64,000 bases of DNA from Artocarpus heterophyllus (lineage: Eukaryota > Streptophyta > Magnoliopsida > Rosales > Moraceae). The stretch is from positions 16,341,274 through 16,405,273 of the forward strand of contig CM046350.1 of assembly GCA_025403435.1 (NCBI GenBank), given 5' to 3'. Shown in pieces: positions 12,286 to 21,799 of this stretch (position 1 is its first letter; each line of letters starts with the position of its first letter). Under the pieces are notes generated by a model that saw only the letters and a list, made by a program, of their open reading frames with translations, was not told the DNA's origin and searched no databases. Both the position numbers and the translations under genes were made by a program.

Positions 12286-12807
12286 ATGGACCCAAAGTAC
12301 CAACACCTAAGAAAGTATTTCCCATCACTCTCCCAAAAGATTCTCAGAAAGAAATACAAGGCTAGAATTACTCGGTTGTGGATTCTTATGCGTTTTGGTA
12401 TCCCTTGTGATGTGAGAATGTTGATAGAGGGGAAAATCCATCCGAGTGACTTTAGTCAAGATGTCGGTTTACCAGGAACGGGTACCAGTCGTAGTGCAAT
12501 GAAAAGAAGAGCTCGTGCCATCGTGGTCACTTGTAACAAATGTGAAAGACAAAATTGTAACGGTAAATGTACTTCACCTGGTTATATGTCTACGAATAGA
12601 GAGGATAAAATAAGGTTTTGTAGGGATGGACTTTCAAAGGAGAACTTGGATAGCATCCATCCTCCTCTCCACGGTCACCCTAGTGGATATGTTCAAGGAG
12701 CTATTTTTAAACTCTGGCCTAAATTTTATACAGAAAGACAACGCCTCAGGAATATGGTATTTCTAGATCCTGTTTGCCAAGCCATAAGAAAACTGGATGG
12801 GAAATAA
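12286..12807 (+). CDS. Basic Cys-rich protein, 173 aa, resembling plant RNA-virus nucleic-acid-binding proteins
   Basis: An intact ORF from an ATG with a CT-rich leader just upstream. The N-terminal third is basic (RKKYKARITRLW at 21-32), then a hydrophobic helix-like stretch (about 31-47), a Gly/Ser linker (GTGTSRS, 64-70), a basic cluster (KRRARA, 73-78) and four cysteines spaced C83-X2-C86-X4-C91-X3-C95, like a small zinc finger. A conserved-looking NREDKIRFCRDG follows at 104-115. This order (helix, Gly/Ser linker, Arg-rich cluster, Cys finger) resembles the small Cys-rich proteins of carlaviruses and vitiviruses, which bind nucleic acid and in some cases suppress RNA silencing. The match is from memory of domain architecture, not a search. 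It could instead be an unrelated plant zinc-finger protein. It shares the element with the LOG ORF 643 bp downstream. Confidence 0.6.
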   Translation: MDPKYQHLRKYFPSLSQKILRKKYKARITRLWILMRFGIPCDVRMLIEGKIHPSDFSQDVGLPGTGTSRSAMKRRARAIVVTCNKCERQNCNGKCTSPGYMSTNREDKIRFCRDGLSKENLDSIHPPLHGHPSGYVQGAIFKLWPKFYTERQRLRNMVFLDPVCQAIRKLDGK

Positions 12808-13450
12808 GTCATCGCTCTATAAAGGTTATTTAGTCTTTACTTATTTGAAGCAGTTTTAGCTGATGTTCAACAGTTTGTGTTTTTCTTTTACTCAGAATAT
12901 TTGCTTTTGTGTTTGAAATAATTGTGACTATTAGATTGATACAGTAAGTGTTAATATCTTATTTAATTTATGATTTTCTTAAATATATATATAATAAAAT
13001 ATATTATCTTATCAGACACGTTACATACGGTACAGTAATATGTTTGAATTTTGAAAAGCTTATCCAGATATTTCAAGATTTGTGTCTCAAATTTCAAAAG
13101 TTCTACAGTATTTGTCGTTTATATTAAATTTCTAGACTTGGTGTATATTTGTCAAAAAGTCTACAGTTGTGTCATGAGGGTCTTTTGTCGAATTGTTCTC
13201 AATTGTCAAAAGTTATACAATTAGAGTCTAATCTTTTTCAAAAAGTGAATCGGATTTTCTGTAAACTATCAATCACCTTATCTTACTTTCTTATCCGCAC
13301 AAGATTTTGTTTAAATCTTTGGATTACCTTTTCATTACCTACTCGTCTATCTCTTTAGCCCTTTTTGTATATTTCTCATCTTTAAAATCTCATGTAGAAC
13401 CCGAAGTCTAAGTGGAGCAGACATTAAGCAACCACTTCTATAAACCAAAT
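12808..13450 (+). other. Spacer between the two cargo ORFs
   Basis: AT-rich with no credible ORF. Three imperfect copies of a TTTCAAAAGTTCTACAGT-like motif start near 13092, 13150 and 13204. The 69-codon ORF at 13149-13358 overlaps them and looks fortuitous. The spacer could hold a second promoter, or the downstream ORF could be reached by splicing or internal initiation. Confidence 0.45.
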
Positions 13451-14101
13451 ATGTCTACCTCCCAGTCCACGAAGAAAATAAAGAATGTCTGTGTCTTTTG
13501 TGGTTCCAGCCTTGGAAAAGATAAAGCTTATTTAGAAGCTGCAAATCACTTAGGGCAAGTCCTAGCACGCAAGAAGATTAACATAATCTATGGGGGTGGT
13601 AGTATAAAAATGATGGTAAATATGGCACTAGCAGCTAGGTCTAGCGACGCTACTGATGTAAGAATTTGGCCTCATATTCCAGTTGAAGGAAACCTTTGTA
13701 AGGAAGCCATAGGTAAGGGAGAAGGAGTCAGGAGTATCCCTAAAAATTTTAAAGACATAATCTATAATTCTGATGCTTTTATAGCATTACCTGGTGGTCT
13801 AGGTACTCTTGAGGAAATATTTATAGTTGCTTGTGGGCAATTGTTGGGCTTTTATTCCAAACCTTTGGGACTGCTGAATGTAAAGGGTTTTTATGACGGT
13901 CTTTTGAAATTTCTAGATTACGCTGTGGAAGAAAACATCACTACAGAATCGGAGAGACAAATCTTTGTCACTGCTTCAACAGCTGAGGAATTGATAGATA
14001 AAATGCAAATCATACATCCAGAATCCGACACTGCAACATCCAAGCTTGAATGGGAAAGGGAAAGCCGGGAGCGGCCAATTGATTTGAATCTCCATCTGTA
14101 A
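13451..14101 (+). CDS. LOG: LOG-like protein (cytokinin riboside 5'-monophosphate phosphoribohydrolase family), retrotransposon-borne
   Basis: An uninterrupted 216-aa ORF of normal LOG length; the ATG at 13451 is the first, since the frame upstream opens only with GTG at 13412. Family marks: VCVFCGSS (13-20), IIYGGGS (45-51), DAFIALPGGLGTLEE (108-122, with the catalytic Glu motif) and KPLGLLNVKGFYDGLL (137-152). LOG enzymes release active free-base cytokinin from its riboside monophosphate in the cytosol. Against the family consensus as remembered, the stretch from YGGG to PGG has the same length, so it is ungapped. However, the MHxRK segment carrying a conserved Arg reads IPKNF here (96-100), and GLM after GGGS is KMM. 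Activity may be altered or lost. Plant LOG genes have several introns; this copy has none, which fits capture through RNA. The intact yet divergent frame suggests a long-held cargo gene. Confidence 0.85.
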   Translation: MSTSQSTKKIKNVCVFCGSSLGKDKAYLEAANHLGQVLARKKINIIYGGGSIKMMVNMALAARSSDATDVRIWPHIPVEGNLCKEAIGKGEGVRSIPKNFKDIIYNSDAFIALPGGLGTLEEIFIVACGQLLGFYSKPLGLLNVKGFYDGLLKFLDYAVEENITTESERQIFVTASTAEELIDKMQIIHPESDTATSKLEWERESRERPIDLNLHL

Positions 14102-14237
14102 TCTTTTTGTTTTATCTTTGGCATGTAGGCATGTGTGTCCGTATTTCGTGTGTTACGAATAACCGTTTGCCTTGTATTCTGTGTTTCTTGTGGTACGTTG
14201 TTGTTCAATCTTTTAGATTCATTGAGCCTAATGCCGG

Positions 14238-14384
14238 GATGGCTGGATACGGAGTACTTGATGCTCTCGAAACGCATCCTTCTTAAGGTCCGATCTTTTG
14301 TTTATCGATGTTTTTGTATCCTCTAAGCATGCATGATATGGATAGCTGGTATACGGAGTGCCTTATACTCTCGAAACGTATCCG
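14238..14384 (+). repeat. Duplicated hairpin-forming unit, about 102-bp period
   Basis: Both copies contain GGAT(A/G)GCTGG, then ATACGGAGT, then CTCTCGAAACG(C/T)ATCC. The ATACG and CGTAT ends, with GAG and CTC inside, can pair into a stem. The unit lies in the 3' UTR-like region of the LOG ORF. Confidence 0.6.
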
Positions 14385-15040
14385 TATTATGTTTGTAATG
14401 TGTAATATTCTGTTAATATTATGTGGAAGTACCAGAGTCAGTTATGGGGATATTCCATATGAAATATGAGTATATTATTTGGGTTGAATGTTTGTGTCAT
14501 GAGGATAGCTGTTTAATGAAAAATATGTCGGGTTTGTCTGCAACTCTGAGATTCTGTTTAATATCTCTATGAGTAAGCTTAATGTATGGTTTTGAATAGA
14601 AGTGTTTGTGATATATGTTTTATGATTATGTTTTAGTTTATTAGTTGAGGTATGAAATCAAATATATTTGACTTTTCCTTACTCAAAAAGGAAAAGGAAC
14701 CTAAAGATGAAGTATATAAAATTTCTCTAGCAATCTCCTTAAATGTGATTGTAAATCACAGTCCATGGACAATGAAGGACTGGAATCATGGTATGGTCAA
14801 TATGTAGGCCTGATCAGATTCTTAGACTATTATACGGTGTTATAAGTTGAAACTTGTCAGAAATACTCTCATTGAGGGATTTAGGAGTAAGATTTATTAT
14901 GCAAGTAAATAAGTGGAGATACGATAACTTAAATTTGGAGGACAAACAACATTAACGGTTTAGACTCAGAATTGGAATCATAGTGGAATCATAATTTTTA
15001 CTAGTATTGCTAGAATTGAAATTTCGAGGACGAAATTTCT

Positions 15041-15050
15041 TTAAGGGGGG
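15041..15050 (+). other. Polypurine tract
   Basis: TTAAGGGGGG six bases before the 3' LTR; this primes plus-strand synthesis. The older chromovirus next door has the same motif at its own 3' LTR edge (minus strand, about 5890-5900). Confidence 0.9.
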
Positions 15051-15056
15051 TAGAGC

Positions 15057-17418
15057 TGTGACACCCGTTATTCTTCTAACGGGTATTGAGGTAATTAAAT
15101 TAATTTTTAGTGTATAAAAAAAAATTGCTTCATTTAAATTTATTTTATAATATTTATTTTTATCTATTTTTAAATTTTCTAAAATTCTCCTATATTTATT
15201 TAGTATGATTACTAAAAAGCCTTAGAACTTCTAATAAATCTCAAAAATGTCATATTGGCATTATGTGTGTTAAAGTCTTTAGATGAGACATAAGGATATC
15301 TTTTCCAACTACTCTTGACCCTCATTTTCTTTATTTCCTCCGTGACATGCTTCAACATGTCTCCTCTATAATTGTTTCTATCACTTCTCTTCAAAGACTT
15401 CATCTTTTCTTCCTTTCTCTTCCACGGTTCCCACACTCTTCTTCTCATTTCTTTGCTGAAGCAAAATACTTAGAGAACTTCTTCAAGGCAGCCATAAAAA
15501 TCAGCCACCATCACCTCCATTTGAGCAAGAATTTCAGTCATACCGAAATAAAGGAACCTGTTTTGAAGCCATTTCAAGCTTCCAACTAACCATAATCCGA
15601 GGTTAGAATCTTATGAACAAATTTAGTCTTTCATTTATAAATTTTCTTTTATACTAAAGGATTATTCAAATTTGCGTTCTTAAACCTAAGTATATGTTTG
15701 TTGCTATTTTGGAGCATATGTATGAAGTCTAAGTGTATATGCCCTAGACAGAAAATTTATATTGTTAAACTTTGTAATACCTCTATGGGCAGTGGTTATT
15801 TCTTGAAATTCTAAGATTAAATTAAAATGAATTTTATGAATTGGTTTGCATATTTGAAAAGTAGCATCCTAGGCTTTCTAACGAGCTATCATAAACCTAA
15901 ATCGGAGTTGTATTTTATTTTCTAAGAATTATTCAATTTTTGTATTGGAAACTAGTAAATCTACCAGTTTGTTATGGTATACCAGCTGCTAACCTGAACC
16001 AAGAACCCATCTTTGCTCACCACCTAATTCTTTAATGTCTTGCAACCTTTCCAATATTATCCTAAGTGATTGATGAATCTTATTAGGGACTAAAACATAT
16101 AGATTACTTGTTCACATTTTATATTGTGTTAAGACAAAAATTGTTTACTGTGGTATTCAAAAGAGATTTATATAAAAGCTTTAATGGCATACTAGTAAGA
16201 TAGGTTTACACATGATTTATTTATGAATGTAGTTGTATGTTGTGCTTTAGTTTTAATTGTCCTTATGCACGCCTTAGGATCAAGGGAGTATGGAGCTAAC
16301 GTTAATTGATTCCAGGATTAAGAGACTGTTGATAAGCTTAAAAGGTAGGGATTCTATTACTCATCTTTTGTGAGGTTTTTATAGAATTAAAATTGATTGT
16401 TTTGCCGCAATATATATATATCTATGTTGAACTGATATTATATGAGTATCACATATGAAACTATGACATGGACTCGTCTTGTATTGTACGGCGAGGAACA
16501 TAATGAATTGACACATGTTATAAATTGAGAAGCATGGTTAGGAAAACTAACTCTATTGATAATGATTTAATATAGAGAAATTGTGAGACATGAAAAGGGC
16601 GACGGTTACGTCCTTGGGCATGAATACCCTACAAGGTAAAATAGGGGGAAGGTGATGACGCTTCCTTGGGTTGAAAGTCTCAGAACACACTGTACAGGAA
16701 TTGATTTGGTGAGGACTCGGGGCTTGATGTCCCCTCACCGGAACACCCTTGGAATGTTTATAGGGTGATCAAGTGCGCCCATTTGGGTCTCGATGAGTTG
16801 AGTGATACTCAATTTAACATGGATACCTAGGAACAATGATGATTGGTAATATTTGTATAAATGTGTAATTATGACACTTGGTAATGATTAACTACGGTAT
16901 CCATAAGATGTGATCATAATAAACCTCATAATCTGGAATATGATGTGACTTACTGACCATGCAGATTTTAATGTGGTAATGATAAAAACCTAAAGGTGAG
17001 TAATGGCTTTCTCTACTGAGCATAGTGTTGCTCATACCCTTATGTTTATATCTTTTCAGGACTCACTAAGTGTAAGGTGGCTACGAGAAATATAGTTGAG
17101 GAAGTGATGTAGCTATATTACATTGGGACTGCTTCAATCGTTGAGAATGTTCTTCATGATAATGTAAGCATCAATTGTTACTTTCTGTGACTGTATTACA
17201 ATGTGTTGAGGGTTAAAATGATGATGACAACAGTTTATATTATTAAATTTAAGGTGCTACATTTAAAACTGTGGTTTATTTATCGTTTATATTTTTATTT
17301 TTGAGTTGAGAGTTTTCATTTAAGTCCCGGGTAAATTTTATTTTTAAGGTTTTACTTTTATTATTTATTTTTATTTTATCTCATTAAAAACTGTTAACCC
17401 CCATATAGGGGCGTTACA
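15057..17418 (+). repeat. 3' LTR of the LOG-carrying element
   Basis: 2362 bp, the same length as the 5' LTR. I see substitutions at 15548 (A for G) and 17332 (T for C) only. Confidence 0.95.
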
Positions 17419-17423
17419 TCGAT
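17419..17423. other. Target-site duplication TCGAT, right copy
   Basis: Matches 8464-8468 exactly and directly precedes the continuation of the disrupted chromovirus RT. Confidence 0.95.
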
Positions 17424-18708
17424 CCTTGGGAGTGGATACTTGTTCTTAATCGAGATCTTGTTTAGTTCCCGATAATCAATACACATTCATAACATTCCAT
17501 CCTTTTTCTTAACAAATAGAACAGGTGCTCTCCATGGGGAATAACTTGGTTAGATGAACCCCTTGTCCAATATTTCCTTTAGCTGCACTTGAAGTTTCTT
17601 GAGTTTCCCAAGAGTCATTTAATATGGCGCCTTAAAAAAATTGTGGCTGTTTCAGGGGTCAATTCGAAACGAAATTTTTCGTTCTGGTGGTAAGTCTGCA
17701 ACTCGTCCGAAAACACATCAATAAATTCCTTCACTATGGGGACCTTCTCTGGTCCTAACTGAGCTTCTTTATCTTTCCTTAGTAGGTTCACCAGATAACC
17801 GGTACATCCATTTTCCAATATCTTCTTTGCCTTTAATGCAGAAGTCAACGCCTTGAGAGCTTTGGGAACTTTCCCTAAATACATAAACTTCTCACTTCCG
17901 GAAGGTTGACACGTAATGTTGCGGTATCGATGACTAATCTTTGCCGGGTATTTTCCCTAGGAAATCCATTCCTAGGATGACGTTATAATCTTGTATATCG
18001 ATTATTCTAAAATCAATATACAATTCCCTTCCACATATGACTATCGATACATAACGTAACCAATAATCAGCACTTAATACCTCCTTAGAGGGTAGTGCAA
18101 TTCTAAAGGTTTACTCTATCTTATCTCTTTTACTTCCTATTCGTTTCGCAAACTTAAGCAATGCAAACGAATATGTTGCTCCGGAATCAAATAAAATATA
18201 TATATCAGTGTTGGCAACAGAAAACTAACATGTCACCACCGATGAGGTTCCTGCATCTTCTTCCTTCTTCATGTAGGCATAAATTCGCCCACTTGGTTCC
18301 GGAGCTTCTAATCGCCCTTGACTAACACTAGGGACTTCAATTTGTGCCTGAACTTGAACCGTATGCAATTGGTTTCCTTGAGACCTCTACTGAGCATAAC
18401 TGTTCTAACTTTGGGAATTAGAAAAACAATTCTTGGCATAATGTCCTTCTTTCCCTAGGTATAGCACTTGTTCGTGATAGCCTTGCATTCCCCTACATGT
18501 CTTTTCCTACATTGACTGCAAAGGGGTTTGTTATTTCCTACATCTTTAATCCTCTTATGGGGTTAAACTTTTGATTTCTTTGCACTATTCACGTTCCATT
18601 TCCTCTTTCTGTTAGCAGTGTAGTTGCGTCCTGCTTGAACGTTCTAAGACGACCCTTGACTTGGAACACTTTCTTGTCCTTTTACTTGTCCAGCTCGACT
18701 TTGCTTGG
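17424..18708 (-). pseudogene. Chromovirus protease and RT N-terminal half
   Basis: Minus-strand frames read, upstream to downstream, a zinc-knuckle remnant (KEGHYAKNC around 18430-18460, first Cys lost), an aspartic protease with DSGATYSF (around 18160-18190) and a typical block ending in the open stretch 17615-17884 (VFSDELQ motif), and then the RT start with SPWRAPVLFVKKKDG and CIDYRELNK up to PLPRI at 17424. Stops interrupt all parts. It continues at 8468 beyond the inserted element. Confidence 0.85.
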
Positions 18709-19332
18709 CTAAAGCTTTCTTTTCCTTCTATGTCTTGAAAATTTTTTTTTTTCTTCCTTATCACGGGCAATACTAAACTCAGCTTTGGTCGCCCGTTTGA
18801 TGCAATCCTCTACATCCTTGGGAGCTTGCCCTCCAATATCGACCACAAGGGCATTGTCGATTTTAATCATTCTCATTAACCGTCTTATTCGTTCTCGATC
18901 AGTGGGTACTAACTCGGGACAAAGCCGTGCTAGCTGAATAAACCTCTTTACAGTGTCAGCTATGGACATATTGCCTTGCTTAAAATTATTAAATTCTTCT
19001 TGTTGGGCTGCCATAATTTCCACATTAAAATAAGCCCTGCCAAATTCTTCAACGAAATCTGGCCTTGTCATTTTGTCTACATTCCTTTTATTCTCTACCG
19101 ACTCCCACTGTCTCCTAGCATCTTTAGTGAGAGAAAACAAAACGCATAGGACTTTTTCATAGTCACTAAGTACCATAAATTTCAGAACCCTTTCTATACC
19201 TGTAAGCCAATTGTCGGCCTCTAAGGGATCTGTAGATCTATTAATTTCTAGGGCCTTCATTCTCTGGAATCTTTCATAAAATTCAGTAGTGGATACTACC
19301 GGAACAGCCATAGCAGCTGGTATATCAGCCAT
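18709..19332 (-). pseudogene. Chromovirus Gag, capsid part (open about 208 codons)
   Basis: The ATG at 19332 opens MADIPAAMAVP, followed by a Retrotrans_gag-type capsid core with FYERFQRMK, ADNWLTGIERVL, RRQWESVE and FNNFKQGNMSIADTVKRF. The frame runs about 208 codons and is lost in a lysine-rich T-run region before the zinc knuckle. The downstream protease and RT are broken, so the element is dead. Gag would form particles in the cytoplasm. Confidence 0.85.
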
Positions 19333-20137
19333 TGATATCAATCGTTATATATCTATCGTGTATTTTCGTTACTATGTTAGTACATACTATTAACTTAATA
19401 GTATCCAATCAATAACTGCATGTATTCAAACAACATAAATACATGCAAACATACACAATTACATGAACCTAATATCTTGCGTCATATATTTCATTTCCTT
19501 TAACTTCATACATTTCATTTTATAAGCATTCATACATTTCATTTCATAAACATTCTTACATTTCATTTCATAAGCATTCTTACATTTCATTTCATTTCCT
19601 CTCATACTATTCATTTCATTTCCTTTCGTACATTTCGTTTCATTTCATGTCATTCACTTTCATGTATTTCATTTCATAAACCTCTTTCATTTCCTTTTTA
19701 CATTCTCCATAACATTATATGCATAACTAACATACATACATACATACTTTCCTTTCATACATAACTATTCATATCATCTCCGAGAGCAATTATCACTTTT
19801 GGCTACATATATCTTCTTGCCAAGAAGGACACCACTAACCAACATACATGCATATACAAAGGCATCAAAGCCCAAAAATGTACTAATATCTCATCTATGT
19901 ACGTCATAATACACAAAGATTTTCTTTTTTTGTCGAACTCGACTTTAAACATGCCACTATATTCGGAACCCTCCTTAGGATTCCTTTTCTTCCTCCATAT
20001 CCGAATTAGTCGACTTATCATCACTTGCGATTATAGGCTCTAGAGGCACAGGCTCTTCATCAATGTTATCATTATTATCATCATCAGCATCATCATCATC
20101 ATCCATACCTACTGAAGGATCTTCTAATGGTGCGGCT
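19333..20137 (-). other. Gypsy leader-like region up to the assembly gap
   Basis: Upstream of gag on the minus strand. It holds a 24-bp minisatellite (19507-19602) and a stretch coding for an acidic run (Asp/Asn-rich, 19975-20137) that enters the gap. No primer-binding site or second copy of the 3-kb LTR is visible before the gap, so the 5' LTR is hidden in the gap or lost. Confidence 0.4.
19507..19602. repeat. 24-bp minisatellite
   Basis: Units of the form CWTACATTTCATTTCATAAR plus CATT repeat about 3.5 times, then decay into CATTTC-rich sequence to about 19700. Confidence 0.75.
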
Positions 20138-20237
20138 NNNNNNNNNNNNNNNNNNNNNNNNNNNNNNNNNNNNNNNNNNNNNNNNNNNNNNNNNNNNNNN
20201 NNNNNNNNNNNNNNNNNNNNNNNNNNNNNNNNNNNNN
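20138..20237. other. Assembly gap of exactly 100 N
   Basis: A placeholder of unknown real length. Left is gypsy-leader-like DNA; right begins inside a copia RT at the YVDD active site. Any ORF spanning it is an artefact. Confidence 0.98.
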
Positions 20238-20740
20238 AAATATCATCCACATATAGAATAAGAAAACAAATTTTGCTCCGACTGACTTTCTAGTATATGC
20301 ATTGATCCATAATGTTATCTGCAAATTTGACTAAAGAGATAATTTCATGAAATTTTAAATACCACTGACGAGAGGCTTGTGTCAATTCAAAGCTTGCATA
20401 CCAAATGCTCACTGTTACTAAAGAAAAATCTTTTTGATTGTTTCAAACAAGCCTCTTCCTCTAGATTTCTATTGAGAAAAGCCGTTTTCACGTCTATTTG
20501 TTATAGGTCTAAGTCAAAATGCACAACTAATGCTACAAAAATACGAAAAGGATCTTTCTTAGATGCAAGAAAAAAAAGTCTCCTTGTAATCGATTCTTTC
20601 CCTTTGAGTGAATCCTTTAACGAAGAGTTTTGCTTTATATCTTTTAATATTGCCCAATGAGACTTTCTTTGTCCTAAGACCCATTTGCAACCTATGGTTT
20701 GTACCATTGGGCCACTCAACAAGGTTTCAGACTCCATTAG
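20238..20740 (-). pseudogene. Copia reverse transcriptase fragment
   Basis: Contains the GCKWVLGQRK-type RT start (20501-20737) and ends at the gap with FLILYVDDI, the RT active-site block. It is frame-broken in between. Confidence 0.85.
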
Positions 20741-21460
20741 ATGCCATAGAATTTATCTTTCATGGTGTCGAACCACAAATTTGATATTTTATAATTTATG
20801 GCTTGTGAAAACATTTTAGGATTATTTTTGGCTCCAATGTTATAGTCAGACTCTTGAAGATACATAACATAATCACTAGGAATTGATGATTTTTTTTTAT
20901 TCTAGTAGATCTTTTTGTATCAATATTTTTCTGAGGAACATGTTGTTCAACTAGTTTTTCAACAATTTCTGGCATTTCATGAACAAGTTAATCTACTGGA
21001 TTATTATCAATATCTTGTATAACTTTAATGATCGGTTATTCAATACTCGTTTTAACTAGAGGAGTGTTGCGAATGATAATCAATTTGTTACTTGCGCAGA
21101 AGGTTAAGCATCAAAATGATCTTTCTCAAAAATGATGTTATGGGATTGATTGCTCCCACTGATCAAATAATTCTTAAGAAACTTTGCCTTTCTTGATTCC
21201 ACAATCTTAGTACTATGAGATAGACAATAGAATCTATATCCTTTAGACCTTTCAGCATATCCAATGAAATACCCACTAATGGTCCTTGGATCTAGTTTAT
21301 TTTCTTGTAGTTTGTAAATTCTTACTCCAGACAGACATTCCCAAACACATATATGTCACAAACTTGGTTTCCAACCTTTCCATAAATCAAATGGCATCTT
21401 TGGGACATCCTTAGTTAGAAGTCGATTTAATATATACACAGTTATTTTAACAGTTTCAGT

Positions 21461-21799
21461 TTACAAGAATTCAGGAAGTTTGGAGTTGCCACGCATACTC
21501 CATACCATATCCATTAATGTTTGGTTTCTTTTTTCTATCACATCATTTTGATCTGGAGAACCAGGCATAATGCGTTGGGCAACTATCCTATGCTCTTGAA
21601 GAAACTTCACAAATGGACCAGGTGCTTGTCCATTCTCAATATATCTACCATAATATTCTTTACCTTTGTATGCTCCCATGATCTTAATTTGCTTTCTACA
21701 GTGTTTCTCTATTTCAGCTTTAAAAATCTTAAAAGCATCTAATACTTCATTCTTGTTATAAAGTAAGTAGAGATACATGTATCGATCGTGAGTAATCAT
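21461..21799 (-). pseudogene. Copia integrase core fragment
   Basis: A 112-codon open stretch with FKIFKAEIEKHCRKQIK, KEYYGRYIENGQ, FVKFLQEHRIVAQ and SPDQNDVIEKRN, the classic copia integrase core. Some usual residues are changed (the Arg-Ser-Asp segment reads MGAYKG), so it is probably inactive. Confidence 0.85.

Larger units (their letters stand above)
14102..15056 (+). other. 3' non-coding interior of the LOG-carrying element
   Basis: No credible ORF. A roughly 45-bp unit with self-complementary ends occurs twice (14238-14281, 14339-14384). The last 40 bases read ATTTCGAGGACGAAATTTCT (15021-15040) and TTAAGGGGGG (15041-15050). The former resembles the final pol codons of chromoviruses, the latter is the polypurine tract. 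Confidence 0.6.
8469..17418 (+). mobile_element. Young non-autonomous LTR retrotransposon carrying a Cys-rich ORF and a LOG gene
   Basis: A complete 8950-bp element with 2362-bp LTRs (8469-10830, 15057-17418), a primer-binding site, a polypurine tract and a TCGAT duplication. The 4226-bp interior has no recognisable gag, protease, RT, RNase H or integrase. It has two intact ORFs instead (12286-12807 and 13451-14101). By eye the LTRs differ only at 8960/15548 (G/A) and 10744/17332 (C/T), so insertion is very recent. It lies antisense inside the RT of the older chromovirus. Its end motifs (tRNA-iMet site, a pol-tail-like stretch before TTAAGGGGGG) match chromovirus ends, so mobilisation in trans is inferred. 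Confidence 0.93.

Noticed and set aside
19975..20324. ORFs crossing the N run, including an Asp-rich one
   Set aside because: They read through the 100-N gap; only the acidic stretch outside the gap is real sequence.
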